Assembly (NCBI GenBank): GCA_963971225.1
Contig: OZ020269.1
Coordinates: 104,022,067 to 104,086,066 of the forward strand
Source: Melieria omissa
Taxonomy: Eukaryota > Arthropoda > Insecta > Diptera > Ulidiidae
Length of the DNA: 64,000 bases
Direction: 5' to 3'
Each line of letters starts with the position of its first letter. Positions within the stretch are counted from its first letter, which is position 1. The notes beneath the pieces were generated by a model that was not told the DNA's origin, searched no databases, and saw nothing but the letters and a program-made list of their open reading frames with translations. The translations under genes were made by a program, and so were the position numbers. This document shows positions 35,990 to 46,399 of this stretch, piece after piece.

Positions 35990-36870
35990 GTGAATTTTTG
36001 GCCAAGCCGAAGCAGAATATTTGGCATAACTAAAATATTCGGCCAACCTCTTTCCACAAATTCTTTTAAAGAAAAAACTGCTAAAATTTAGCAGTTATGT
36101 AGTCTTTTATGTCGAAGTCGAAGCAGAATATTCGGCAAACCTAAAATATTCGGCCAAATTGTTTCAACAAATTCTTTAAGGAAAAATTTTCATACAATTT
36201 AGTCGTTCTTTAAGGCCGATTTTAGGCCGAAGCCGAAGCAAATATTCAGCATAACTAAAATATTCGGTCAAATTGTTTCTAAAAATTGTTTTAAGAAAAA
36301 ATTTGATACAGTTTTGCTGTTCTTTTAGGCCGAAGTCAAAGCAAAATATTCGGCATCATTAAAATATTCCGCCAAATTCTTTCTACAAATTCTTTTAAAG
36401 AAGAAACTGGTAAATTGAGCCGTTCTTTAAGGCCGAAGCCGAAACGAAATATTCGGCATAACTAAAATTTTCGACAAATTTCTTTCTACAAATTTTTTTC
36501 AGAAAAAAATTATAAAATTTAGCTGTTCTTTTAGGCCGAAGTTGAAGCAGAACATTTGGCATAACTAAAACATTCGGCCAAATCTTTCTATAAATTATTT
36601 TTTAAGGATAAAACTGATATAATTAGGCTGTCCCTTTAATTATTAATTATTTCTACAAATTCTTTAAAGGAATAAACTGATAAAATTTAGCCGTTTTTTT
36701 AGGCCGATTTAGGCTGAAGCCGAAGAAGAATCTTCGGTGTAACTAAAATATTCGGCCAAATTCTTTCTACAAATTGTTTAAAGGAAAAAACTGATAAAAT
36801 TTAGCTGATCTTTTAGGCCGATAACTGAAATAATCGGCCAAATTCTTTCTATAAACTTCTTAGCCACTGT
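35990..36870. repeat. About 105-bp tandem repeat, 8 units
   Basis: The unit has 'aggccgaagccgaagcagaa', 'tattcggcataactaaaat', 'attcggccaaattctttcta' and 'gataaaatttagc'. The marker 'ttcggccaaa' or variants occurs near 36039, 36149, 36264, 36367, 36470, 36571, 36751 and 36832. Divergence is moderate. Confidence 0.9.
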
Positions 36871-38360
36871 AGCTTTCTGGGGCTCACAATTTTATAATTT
36901 TATAACTTTTTTTATTTTTATTTTTATGTTTCATATTAAAGAACTGCACGTAGTTTTTTGAGCCATTGGAGCTTTCAGGCTTTAAGACTTTTAATTAAAC
37001 TTACCTCAACACGCTTTCGATTCGATTCTTATGTCAACGATTCTTTGAACTGTCTTGCAATCTTGGAGAAAATATCGCCATTGACCTATTTATTTGTTTA
37101 AGCTACAAAGTTGCTCACATATATGAGAAGTGCGTAGGCGAAACCCTCACGTCATGCCACAATGATTCACATGGACTAAGAGATTATCTTCGAAGGCGCG
37201 ACCGAGCTTTCAAGCTCAACTTCACATGGGTTAAGAGTTTATCTTCCAGACGACGACGAGATCGACCTTCCAAACTAAACTTCTTCATTCATTGAATGCT
37301 TTGGAGCTCAACTTACTCAACTTGCTCATATACAAATTCTTTTGAATTTGGTCCTCGCCTCCTTTCACCCATACCACAGACTACACTGAGCAACAATGTC
37401 CTGATACTCTACACAAACTAAATATTTATACACTATGACTGAATACTTTGTTCATGTCAACAATCATCGGATTTTGGCCAACACTTCATCGCTTATGCCC
37501 ACTTAATCCCTACGCCTGCTTCGGTCCGAATGCTTAGATGGATGGCAGCAACCTTTTTCGAATGGGTCTCTTATGCTTTTGTTTTGTTGCGCTGCGTTCT
37601 TTGTGTTTTTTTAATTTTTTGTATTTTCATTTGTGCCGCTGCTGCTGCTGCGATATGCAAAAGCCAATTTGAATATTGTAAGTTGGAAAGTGGAAGCTGC
37701 AGTTGCAAGATCAACGCAATGATGAAATGCAGCCAAGTTGAAAAGTGTCACTTGAGTTATGGGTGCATTGTTTTTATTTTTCCGCTCCCTAACTGAGTGA
37801 GTGACTGGCTGGATGGTTGGTCTGGTCTGGTGTGGTCGCTGCTGCATTCAATGGCCGGCTGCATGCTTTACAGTTTTCAACTTCAAGCAGCAGCAAGATT
37901 GCTGCTGCATGCATTGAAGCAAACAAGTCAGCCAGCAAGCAAACAGTTGATGTATCGTCGTTGAAGTTTGAGAAAAAATGATAGAGTTACGACGACACAA
38001 CGAAACGCTGCCAACTATGGGAGCAGTTTTGCATCTGAAAATATATACAACAAAAATAAAGTTTGTCTTAATGCGTCAGTGTAGGCATGGCAATAATACT
38101 GTGCAATATTTACAAGTTTATAGCAATGTCAAGGAGAAGAAAATGTTGATTTGCCCCTTGAATGACGTTCCACACTTCGAGAGGTGGAATTTTCTAGGGT
38201 ATTCAAAGAATCGAGAGAGTACTTAGCTCTTTCCATATGCTTTGGTGATTCCAAGATGGATACCGCACAGGAGAGAGAAACTAATTGAAAGGGTTTCAGA
38301 TGTAATATTACAACCATTAGACCGTTTACCAGACTACTTACCAATTGATCCCACACATCT
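36871..38360. other. Spacer, nothing firmly recognised
   Basis: A GC-richer stretch at about 37500-37950 carries CTG/CAG runs, one forming a short inverted repeat near 37885-37910. A Cys-rich 88-codon frame at 37530-37796 is discussed among rejected items. Confidence 0.4.
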
Positions 38361-38377
38361 CATTCTAACCTAACTTA

Positions 38378-38866
38378 ATGCAATTGAAATAGATTTCTCT
38401 AGATGCGGTAAAAATATCAGAGTGCGCGCTATTAAAAACTTCTTATTTTTCTTTCTTACCATGACAGACCTGGATGGACCACTGCTTCGGTAACTATCTT
38501 CCTCCAGATTTCTCGATCCGCTGCTAAGCGCCACCAGTTTTGCACGTTTATCTTTTTTGAGGTCATTGATGACTGCATCTACCCAGCCTTTCTTTGGTCT
38601 GCCCTTAGTTCCTTTCACATATGGTTACTTCTTGAAGCCTCGTTTTGGAGCTCTTTGCTCTGGCATTCTTTCTACGTGTCCAAGACAGCATATTCGTTGA
38701 GGTTTTATGTATTTTATGACGTTTTGCCCTCTAATGAGGTGTTCAAGCTCAGAGTTGTATCTAATAAAATATGCGCCATCTTCACATCTGATTGGACCAT
38801 CTATTTTTCCCAGTATTTTCTTTTCGAATGTTGCTATTTGGTTCACGTGATTCATCCTTCCAACTT
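38378..38866 (-). pseudogene. LINE ORF2 3' end, endonuclease/RT family
   Basis: Minus-strand translation yields a C-terminal LINE segment: FEKKILGKIDGPIRCEDG, FIRYNSELEHLI, IKPQRICCLGHVERMPEQRA, then in another frame KGTKGRPKKGWVDAVINDLK. That order (LGHVERMP followed by GRPxKxWxDAV) is common in RTE/R4-like insect elements. A frameshift lies near 38620. Flanking 'attctaacctaactta' (38362-38377) and 'attctaacctaaatta' (38867-38882) match at 15 of 16 bases and are probably the target duplication. Confidence 0.75.
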
Positions 38867-38989
38867 ATTCTAACCTAAATTAGTTGAACTGCTGTAAGTA
38901 GCGCACAAATGTGATCCCACCAGTCCTCTTCTTCAACTTCATCATCCTATCCTAACCAAACTGAGCTTATATTCTCAGAAGAGCGAACA

Positions 38990-39920
38990 CTTATGTGATA
39001 TCGGTTCATACACCCTTCTCAACCCAACATAACTTGAGCTGAAGTTCCTTGAGAAGTTCCTTTCTTTCCACAAATATGGAAACTGACTGAGCTGAAGTTG
39101 TCTCTAAGGTCTTTCCCAACTTCTATCCAACCCAATCCTAACCGAACTGAGCTGGAGTTCTCGGAGTAGCCAACAAATAGGGAAACAATCACAATGGTCT
39201 TGCCAGACCTCTTTCACAACTTCTTCCCAACTTCTTCCCAACTCTATCCTTACCGACCTGAGCTGAAGTTCCCGGAGCAGCAAACAAATAGGGAAACAAT
39301 CACAGGGGTCTTTCCAGACGTGTTTCGCAACTTCTATCCAACCCTATCCTCTCCTTACCAAACTGAGCTCAAGTTCCCTCCTTCCTTACTTCCTCAATGG
39401 TCTTACAAGACCGCTTCCATAACTTCTATCCAACCCTATCCTTACCGACCTGAGCTGAAGTTCCCGGAGCAGCAAGCAAATAGGGAAACAATTACAATGG
39501 GTTTGCCAGACCTTTTTCGCAACTTCTACCCAACCCTATCCTAACCGAACTGAGCTGAAGTTCTCTGAGTAGCCAACAAATATGGAAACAATCTCAATGG
39601 CCTTTTGAACCTCCTTCGCAACTTCTATCTAACCCTATCCTAACCTAACTGAGCTGAAGTTCCCCGAGTAGCCAACAAATAGGGAAACTGACTGAGCTGA
39701 AGTTCTCTGAGTAGCCAATAAATATGGAAACAATCTCAATGGCTTTCCAAACCTCCTTCGCATCTTTTATCCAACCCCATCCTAACCGAACTGAGCTCAA
39801 GTTCTCTGAGCTCAAGTTCCCAACAAATAGGGAAACAATCTCAATGGTCTGCCAGACCTCTTTCGCAACTTCTATCCAATCCTATGCTAACCTAAATGAT
39901 CTGGACTTCTCTGAGTGTTC
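38990..39920. repeat. About 100-bp tandem repeat, about 9 units
   Basis: Units contain 'accctatcctaaccgaactg', 'agctgaagttc', 'caacaaatagggaaacaatc' and 'gacctctttcgcaacttcta'. Spacing varies around 100 bp. Plus-strand open frames at 39194-39544 and 39724-39966 simply run along the array. Confidence 0.88.
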
Positions 39921-39966
39921 AACCGCAAAACCAATAAAATTATTGCATTGTATAGAATATCTATAA

Positions 39967-41613
39967 CTACCTGGACACACCAAGCTCAAAGCCATTTTAA
40001 TTATAACTTTTTTGTGGCCCATGCATCAAGCGGCTACGCCCCATTCGCTGGTTTATAAAAACTCAAATAATCATTTTTGTGTGGCCAAAGTTTACACAAA
40101 AAATTTCGAAATAGCAAAATCGAATTATACGCAACCGACAATAGATACAAGTAAAACTCAAAGATTGTCATTAGAAAGCAGTCGACTGACGGGGCTGATG
40201 AATTCGGCAGAGGCCAAACCCTCGACGCAATTCATTCACATTCCGCGCGCACACCTCAAAAAATCGAATACTTCGCGGCGCTGTGTTGTGGTCAAAAATT
40301 TAGCCAACTCACTACGCCTAATTACCAAAATTTTTATTGTGGGAACAATATTTTTTTCAAGCAAATTTTTATTAGCAAATATCTTTTAGATTAGGTAGCA
40401 ATATTGTTAAATAGAAAAAAATCCCAAACAATGAAGTAAACAACAATGAGCAAACATTTTGAAAGACACAACAAGCGCGCACTACACATGTTCGCTTCGA
40501 ACGCGATCATCATACGAAATCATTTGAGCCAGAAGACATTTGAGTGTTGGGGCCAGTAAGTGAAGTGTGCTTGCAAGTGTTAAGCATTATTTGAGTACTC
40601 AACTCACGTGACACCATGAATCAAATTCTCATTGCTTTGAACTCATTTCGATTAAGATTTTATTGCTTTGCTTGTACTTCTTCGAATTGCGTAATTTCAG
40701 TTTGAAACAAAAGGAATTTAAAACAAAACTGATTGCCTTATGTAAATGTTGACAACATAATCCCGCTACCTGCCAACTGTAAGCACGTATTTATGTATGG
40801 CATGTCATCAGATCGGTGCGCGCTGCCAACAAGTGATTTAACATGCTGAGCGATCCGACATTCTGAAAGGCTGCTGCGAACCCTTCACGTCGAATTGCGC
40901 TAATGAATCATTTTGCTCCGCGGCCAGTTGACGCACCAACAATTGCTCCGAAAAACACATGAAAAAGTGTAGCTTACGTGCTCGCACTGCAACACGTTTA
41001 ACGATCGTAAGCGTGCACTTACCTCTTACGATTCTTCGACCTTTTTCAGAATTTTTTAGTTGTCAACTGTCCAATGTTTGGGAATTTTCGAGGAATACGA
41101 AGGCAACCGGAACGTGCTGGGCATGGCCAACGCACAAAGGTTGACATTCTTCAATGATTTATCAGCTGATGTTTGTGAGACAAAACTGATTATTGTCAAA
41201 AGTTGTTCGTATCGTAAATCCTTCACGATACGATAATGTCACAAACATAATGGATTACTTAATTTCTTTTGGATTCCCGATGGTGTTTAGTTAGGTGGAA
41301 TCGTGGCTATTTGGGGGAATACGTGTTACTCATAATTGAAATATTTATGGCTAACTAATACAAATAATATTTATGCGTAAGAACTGTAACAACGAAACTA
41401 AAACGTTTTAAAAATACGAGTACAAAAGGTAAACGAAAATAGTAGATAAATTTAAAAAATATGTGTAAAGTAATAAACAACTTTTAATGTATATTAAAAA
41501 AATCACGTGCAACCTTACACAGACGTGCGAAGTAATGTGTTCACTAGACATGATCAAAGAATATGTATGAAAAAGAAATAATTTCTTAACACTCAATTAC
41601 GATTGCAATTATA
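39967..41613. other. Spacer with GC-richer island
   Basis: No gene is recognised. The 125-codon frame at 40012-40389 has no known motif. A GC-richer stretch lies at about 40790-41140. Confidence 0.4.
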
Positions 41614-41617
41614 GTAT

Positions 41618-42049
41618 TGTTACGAAAATTACTTCACAGGTTCGTTTGGATTGGTTTTGAAAATAAAACAACTTCAGTTACTCAGCAAAACGTAGACAAA
41701 ACTAACAATCGCTTTATTTACAAATTTGCACTTGTTCTACTTTACACTATTACTATTGCATGTTTCCCCATTGCTTGCTCAACACCGACTCGACCCCTTG
41801 CGCTGCCACTGCTGCTTTTATACCAGTTTTCTTATCGCGCCGAAGTTTCTTGCACTTCTAATTGGAAAACGCTCGACTATTCTCGCACAGCCCATTTCGA
41901 GAACCATCCTTGCCATATCGGACTATACCGAGCGAATTTATAACAGTTTTGCTGTACTTCACAGTGCATGCCTAAAAGTATGCTTGGAAAACATTCGTGC
42001 GGAGAAAGGCATTCTTGTACAGTGCGGCACAGAATCTCTCATCGTATCA
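41618..42049 (-). repeat. 3' LTR of the gypsy-type element
   Basis: 432 bp, identical by eye to 44337-44768. On the element's sense strand it begins TGATACGATG and ends CGTAACA. An AATAAA lies on the minus strand at 41713-41718 and would serve transcript polyadenylation. Confidence 0.95.
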
Positions 42050-42060
42050 CTGCCCATCAC
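42050..42060 (-). promoter_or_regulatory. Candidate polypurine tract
   Basis: The 11 nt between the ORF stop and the 3' LTR read GTGATGGGCAG on the element's sense strand. They are purine-rich but imperfect; position is the main argument. Confidence 0.45.
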
Positions 42061-44268
42061 TTAGACTTGTTCGTCCCGAACAAGTACCGAGGCTCCGCCG
42101 GAGTAAGACGCCAGCCGCTCCAAATGAACTACTTTCCACCTGGCGTTTCTGTTGCCGCAGCGTTGCACCCTATACACCACGTCATTAATCCTGGTCACGA
42201 CCTTGTACGGTCCTTCCCATGACGTTTGAAGCTGTGGAGACAAACCTTTCCTCCGCTGCGGGTTGTAAAGCATTACCAGATTGCCTTCTTGGAACCCCTC
42301 TGGGTTAGCCCGTAGACCATAGCTCGCTGTCAACCTGCTTTCAACTAGTTGAGTGCGGCTCCGCGATCTTCTCCTCGGCCCTTTCGCAGCCGAACACCGA
42401 TTACAGCCTCTGATCCACTCAGCGACAGACTCCTGGCATCCTACCCAATAGAACCGCCTTCTTATCTTGGCGACAGTTTTTGCGACGCCTAGGTGCCCTC
42501 CACTGGAGTCGTTATGGTTTTCCTCGATGACAGCGTCGATCCGGCCTCTCGGGACCACTATTAGGGATTTTCTGGTCCTGCCATCCCTGCTCTCCCACTC
42601 GCGGTATAGGCAGCCATCCTGCAGACGTAGACTTTGCCACTGTGCCCAGTAAGCCTTCGTGATCGGGCTCTCATCAGCCATCTCCTGCCAGGCCGGCCGT
42701 AATCTCTGCGCTTTGCCTTCGATGATCTTCGCGAGATCGGTATCCTTGCGCTGGTCCTTCTGTAGCCTTTCCGCAAGCCAATCTTTCTCTTGCAGAACTC
42801 TTACCGACCGAACATCCACAATTTGTCCCTCGTTTCCGGCCTGCGAATTATGCCTGCGTTCGGTCTCGCACGAATGATGTGGCAGAGCGTCATCCCTTCT
42901 TGGCGACGTCTTTTGTCCGGAACGCTTTCCCCGCAGATGGCAGTCTCGTGATATGTGGCCTTGCTTGCCACATCGCCAGCAACTGACTCGAGATGATACT
43001 GCCCGCAGCCCCGCTGGTGCCTCCGAGCTCACTGTCTGGCTTTGCGTGACACGTCCAGATTGGACTCCATGCATCTCCGCAGATGAATGTCGAAAACTTC
43101 CCCTCCAGGCCGCCTCATACGTCAATGCGCTTGTCACCGTCTCACGGAATGTCGGCTTGCCCATCATCAATGCACTGCGTCGTGTCTCCGGGTCATGAAG
43201 ACCTTCAATAAACGCCTCAATCTTCATCCTCTCAAGATAATCAGCGCCGAATTCCGGGTAGCACAACTGTACGAGCCGCTCAATGTCTGCTGCATACGTC
43301 TGCAGCGCCTCGTCTGCTCTTTGCCAGCGGTTCTTCAGCTCGCAATAATACAGCATTTTGTTGTGCTCGTCACTGTATCTGGCTGCCAGCGCCCTTATGA
43401 CGGTCTCGTAATCACCTCTCAAACCTTCCGGAACTGTTTTTATTACCTCAGCCGCCGGACCTCTTAGAGCCAGTATCAGTCTCCGACCTTTCCTAACATC
43501 GGTCCACTGACTCTCCAAAGCAGCCATATCGAATTGTAGTTTGAATGTGTCGAACGACGTAGTACCATCATAAGTAGGCACTGCTATGGCAAAACTTTCC
43601 TCAACCGACTGCACTCTTGCTCGCAGCTGTACCTCTCTAAGCCGCTCGTCGATTTTTCTGTTTACCGAATCCTCCAGACTGTCAACTCGTTTGTTCAAGG
43701 AATCATCCAAATCGTCAACTCGTCTGTTCAGAGAATCATCCAGGCCGTCGACTCGTTTATCTAAGTGTTCCACTTGCGCTCCCAGGTGCTCCACCTTCAC
43801 ATCAAGCTTGTTTGAGATTTCTTCCACTTTCTGCTCCAAGCGCGCAGAATTTTCCTGAAGCTTGGTTTCCATTCGCTCTGCTACTTCTCGGTTCGTAGTT
43901 TCGATTTTCGTTGCCATTTGCGTCGACATTTCGCGATTTTCACGACTGACATTCTCAATTTTCGCAGAAGTTTCCTGAAACATGCCTCTTATTGCAATCA
44001 TAAGCTGGCTCATGTCCATTGCTTGTGGTGGCGCAGCCGCTGCAGCTGTACTTTGCATCGACGCAGCACCCGCAGGCGATTCCTCCACTTTGGCCAACGC
44101 CTCTTGTTCCTGCGTTCCGAACTCGTGTGCAGCCCAATCGACGCCTCGTGACTCACACGCCTCTCGCAAGCGCAGCTGCAACTCCACCTTACCGCCAGCA
44201 GTCGGCAAATTCCAGGCAGCCAGCTCCTTCTTCAGCTGGTCAACCTTCAGCAGCTCCAGTTTAACCAT
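42061..44268 (-). CDS. Gag with in-frame integrase remnants (735 aa)
   Basis: One uninterrupted ORF. Residues 1-45 resemble a SAP-like helix pair (starting MVKLELLKVDQLKKELAAW). Residues about 90-215 form a long coiled coil ending in three near-identical RVDxLDDSLNx units. Residues about 217-390 look like a retrotransposon Gag core, and a CCHC zinc knuckle (CWRCGKQGHISRDC) lies at about 429-442. Then, without protease, RT or RNase H, comes the linker that normally precedes integrase (LQEKDWLAERLQKDQRKD), the integrase H2C2 zinc domain (HNDSSGGHLG at about 580, CNRC at about 619) and, skipping the catalytic core, the C-terminal GPY module (WEGPYKV, about 683). Two in-frame deletions therefore separate it from a standard gag-pol. 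Gag would assemble particles and bind RNA; the integrase pieces cannot catalyse integration. Start: first ATG after the short leader. Confidence 0.9.
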   Translation of the reverse strand: MVKLELLKVDQLKKELAAWNLPTAGGKVELQLRLREACESRGVDWAAHEFGTQEQEALAKVEESPAGAASMQSTAAAAAPPQAMDMSQLMIAIRGMFQETSAKIENVSRENREMSTQMATKIETTNREVAERMETKLQENSARLEQKVEEISNKLDVKVEHLGAQVEHLDKRVDGLDDSLNRRVDDLDDSLNKRVDSLEDSVNRKIDERLREVQLRARVQSVEESFAIAVPTYDGTTSFDTFKLQFDMAALESQWTDVRKGRRLILALRGPAAEVIKTVPEGLRGDYETVIRALAARYSDEHNKMLYYCELKNRWQRADEALQTYAADIERLVQLCYPEFGADYLERMKIEAFIEGLHDPETRRSALMMGKPTFRETVTSALTYEAAWRGSFRHSSAEMHGVQSGRVTQSQTVSSEAPAGLRAVSSRVSCWRCGKQGHISRDCHLRGKRSGQKTSPRRDDALPHHSCETERRHNSQAGNEGQIVDVRSVRVLQEKDWLAERLQKDQRKDTDLAKIIEGKAQRLRPAWQEMADESPITKAYWAQWQSLRLQDGCLYREWESRDGRTRKSLIVVPRGRIDAVIEENHNDSSGGHLGVAKTVAKIRRRFYWVGCQESVAEWIRGCNRCSAAKGPRRRSRSRTQLVESRLTASYGLRANPEGFQEGNLVMLYNPQRRKGLSPQLQTSWEGPYKVVTRINDVVYRVQRCGNRNARWKVVHLERLASYSGGASVLVRDEQV

Positions 44269-44317
44269 GTCTGCGTTTTTATAATTTTATTTTATTTTTA
44301 TCTTCAGTAACACAATC

Positions 44318-44334
44318 CTCAATTTCTGACACCA
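44318..44334 (-). promoter_or_regulatory. Candidate tRNA primer-binding site
   Basis: Two bases inside the 5' LTR the sense strand reads TGGTGTCAGAAATTG. TGG is the complement of tRNA CCA ends, and TGTCAG resembles the complement of a leucine tRNA acceptor; the tRNA identity is inference. Confidence 0.6.
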
Positions 44335-44336
44335 AA

Positions 44337-44768
44337 TGTTACGAAAATTACTTCACAGGTTCGTTTGGATTGGTTTTGAAAATAAAACAACTTCAGTTAC
44401 TCAGCAAAACGTAGACAAAACTAACAATCGCTTTATTTACAAATTTGCACTTGTTCTACTTTACACTATTACTATTGCATGTTTCCCCATTGCTTGCTCA
44501 ACACCGACTCGACCCCTTGCGCTGCCACTGCTGCTTTTATACCAGTTTTCTTATCGCGCCGAAGTTTCTTGCACTTCTAATTGGAAAACGCTCGACTATT
44601 CTCGCACAGCCCATTTCGAGAACCATCCTTGCCATATCGGACTATACCGAGCGAATTTATAACAGTTTTGCTGTACTTCACAGTGCATGCCTAAAAGTAT
44701 GCTTGGAAAACATTCGTGCGGAGAAAGGCATTCTTGTACAGTGCGGCACAGAATCTCTCATCGTATCA
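44337..44768 (-). repeat. 5' LTR of the gypsy-type element
   Basis: 432 bp, matching the 3' LTR. On the sense strand a TATAAAAG box (44534-44541) is the likely promoter of the element transcript. A shadow 108-codon ORF occurs identically in both LTRs and is not a gene. Confidence 0.95.
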
Positions 44769-44772
44769 GTAT

Positions 44773-45405
44773 ATTCGAAATGGGGAAGTTAATGAATGAT
44801 TTTTATTTGATTACACTGCACAACAAAATCAATTTTTTTTTTAATTTGAATTTTGAAATTTTTTAAATTTTTATAGAAGTTTTTAGTACCAATTTTGATT
44901 AGGTACGAAATAAACACTCAAACACATTTTCAGTTTTGGCTTAATTCTGAAGTTCAAGTTATTTTTTGAGCTTAAATGTATTCAGAGACCTATAGTAGAA
45001 TTTTATGGCGAGTATTTTCGTACATTTTTACATACACTGCACATTTTTTCCTTAAAAGTCCTGTTTTACAGGACATTTTTGGCATCTTAGAAAAAAAGGG
45101 TTGAATTGACCCTTATAAATAGGAGCTAAAGGGTTAAAATGTTCCACAAACTTATTTCTCGAAGTATTTTACATCAAATTGCTGAACATGTAATATACCT
45201 AAAATGTGAGTTTACATGGTTTTCATATGCCGCTTGACCATAAGAATGTGCAAAAAGGGGAAAACTTTGACCACCCGTAAAAAAAAATTCAGACGTAAAC
45301 TTTGAAAACGCGTATATTTTTTTTGGCCCCCTCTACCAGAATCCGTTGTCAGAACCTTGTTTTTTTTTGTATTGTGCAGTGTTGTTGCTTCGTAGAATCG
45401 CAAAA
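44773..45405. other. AT-rich spacer
   Basis: No gene is recognised. 'aaagggttgaattgaccctt' near 45095 is a short inverted repeat. Confidence 0.45.
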
Positions 45406-45409
45406 GATT

Positions 45410-45910
45410 ACAACGTCACAACACCGATCCTATGGGAGGCGCCCTCTGGTGGTGAATTTCAGAATCTTAGTTAATTTTGTATTTTTTGTATTCAATCATG
45501 TTGTCGATTGCTGAACCAATCATTCAAATCGGTTTAGTAGTATTCGAGATACAATCTTTCCTCGCTTACATTTACAGGTTTCACAACTCCGATTGTATGG
45601 GAGACACCCTCTGGTGGCGAAGTTATTAATGAATTTTGTATTTTTTGTACTCAAAAATGTTGTCAATTTATGAATAAATCATTCAAATTGGTTCAATAGT
45701 TTCTGAGATATGATGTTTCATTGCTTACATTTATAAGTTTCACAACTCCGATTGTATGGGAGACGCCCTCTGGTGGTGAATTTCTGAACCTCAATTAATT
45801 TTGTATTTTTTGTACTCAAAAATGTGGCCAATAGCTGAATAAACCATTAAAATCGGTTTAGTAATTTTCGACATACGATGTTTCTTTCTTACTTAACTTC
45901 TACATTTAGA
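45410..45910. repeat. About 160-bp tandem repeat, 3 units
   Basis: Units carry 'ttcacaactccgattgtatg', 'ggagacgccctctggtgg' and 'attttgtattttttgtactc'. The 'ccctctggtgg' marker is at about 45443, 45609 and 45767. Confidence 0.9.
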
Positions 45911-45964
45911 AGTTGAGATCCAATTGCATAGAAAATCCCAAGTTTTGTATGTCAACCCCCTTAA

Positions 45965-46210
45965 GACTTGAAGATAGCGGGTAGCTATGTTTGAAAGAAA
46001 CATTCGGAAGGGAAAATAAATTAGTGTTGGTCCTACATTTGACACATCTGGGGCCAACATGAGAGCAGTAAGAGGCTCCTACGTGGAGTCCATTTTCTAA
46101 AAACGATCATTTAGTATGGGAGCCTCATTAAGGGTTGGAGATAAGGTATACATATGTGTGAAAGAAATGTTCAGTAGCGTAAACGAGTAGGGGTCAGTCA
46201 TAGATTTTAA
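45965..46210. repeat. Diverged tandem pair, about 165-bp unit
   Basis: The segment with 'gaagatagcgggtagctatg' and 'tgaaagaaacattcgg' (45970) recurs as 'ggagataaggtatacatatg' and 'tgaaagaaatgttcag' (46137), about 165 bp on. Confidence 0.6.
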
Positions 46211-46399
46211 CCCCCTAGAGTAACTTCTGAGCAGCTGAGGCGTAATTTGTCGAAATTCTCAGCATTTATGTGAACTTTGATCCCGAAAAGACACCATTAA
46301 ATCTCACTCTAGCCCAAAAATTGTTCTGATTCATGCACTTTTCATCAAACCAAATAAAAAGAGAGGTTCTTTCATCAACGAAATCGAAAAATTGTGCAC

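Larger units (their letters stand above)
41618..44768 (-). mobile_element. Non-autonomous gypsy-type LTR retrotransposon
   Basis: This is a complete 3151-bp element in minus orientation: two 432-bp LTRs (41618-42049 and 44337-44768), TG..CA ends and a 4-bp target duplication GTAT (41614-41617 and 44769-44772). By eye the LTRs are identical, implying recent insertion. The only gene between them is one 735-codon ORF with Gag and two integrase remnants; protease, reverse transcriptase, RNase H and the integrase catalytic core are absent. A primer-binding-site candidate follows the 5' LTR and a short purine-rich tract precedes the 3' LTR. It must rely on enzymes from a full-length relative. Confidence 0.93.

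Noticed and set aside
37530..37796. 88-codon frame with hydrophobic N-terminus and Cys-rich C-terminus, like a small secreted peptide
   Set aside because: The alanine run comes from a GCT repeat common in fly non-coding DNA, and there is no TATA box, intron or known cysteine pattern. Transcript evidence would reopen it.
39194..39544. 116-codon plus-strand ORF
   Set aside because: Runs along the 100-bp tandem array; repetitive peptide with no family signature.
41617..41943. 108-codon ORF present identically in both LTRs
   Set aside because: It lies antisense to the element within the LTRs and has no known motif; identity reflects LTR duplication.
43586..43858. Plus-strand Ser/Thr/Arg-rich ORFs opposite the LTR-element Gag
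   Set aside because: Shadows of the minus-strand coiled-coil repeat; the minus strand has the real 735-codon frame.
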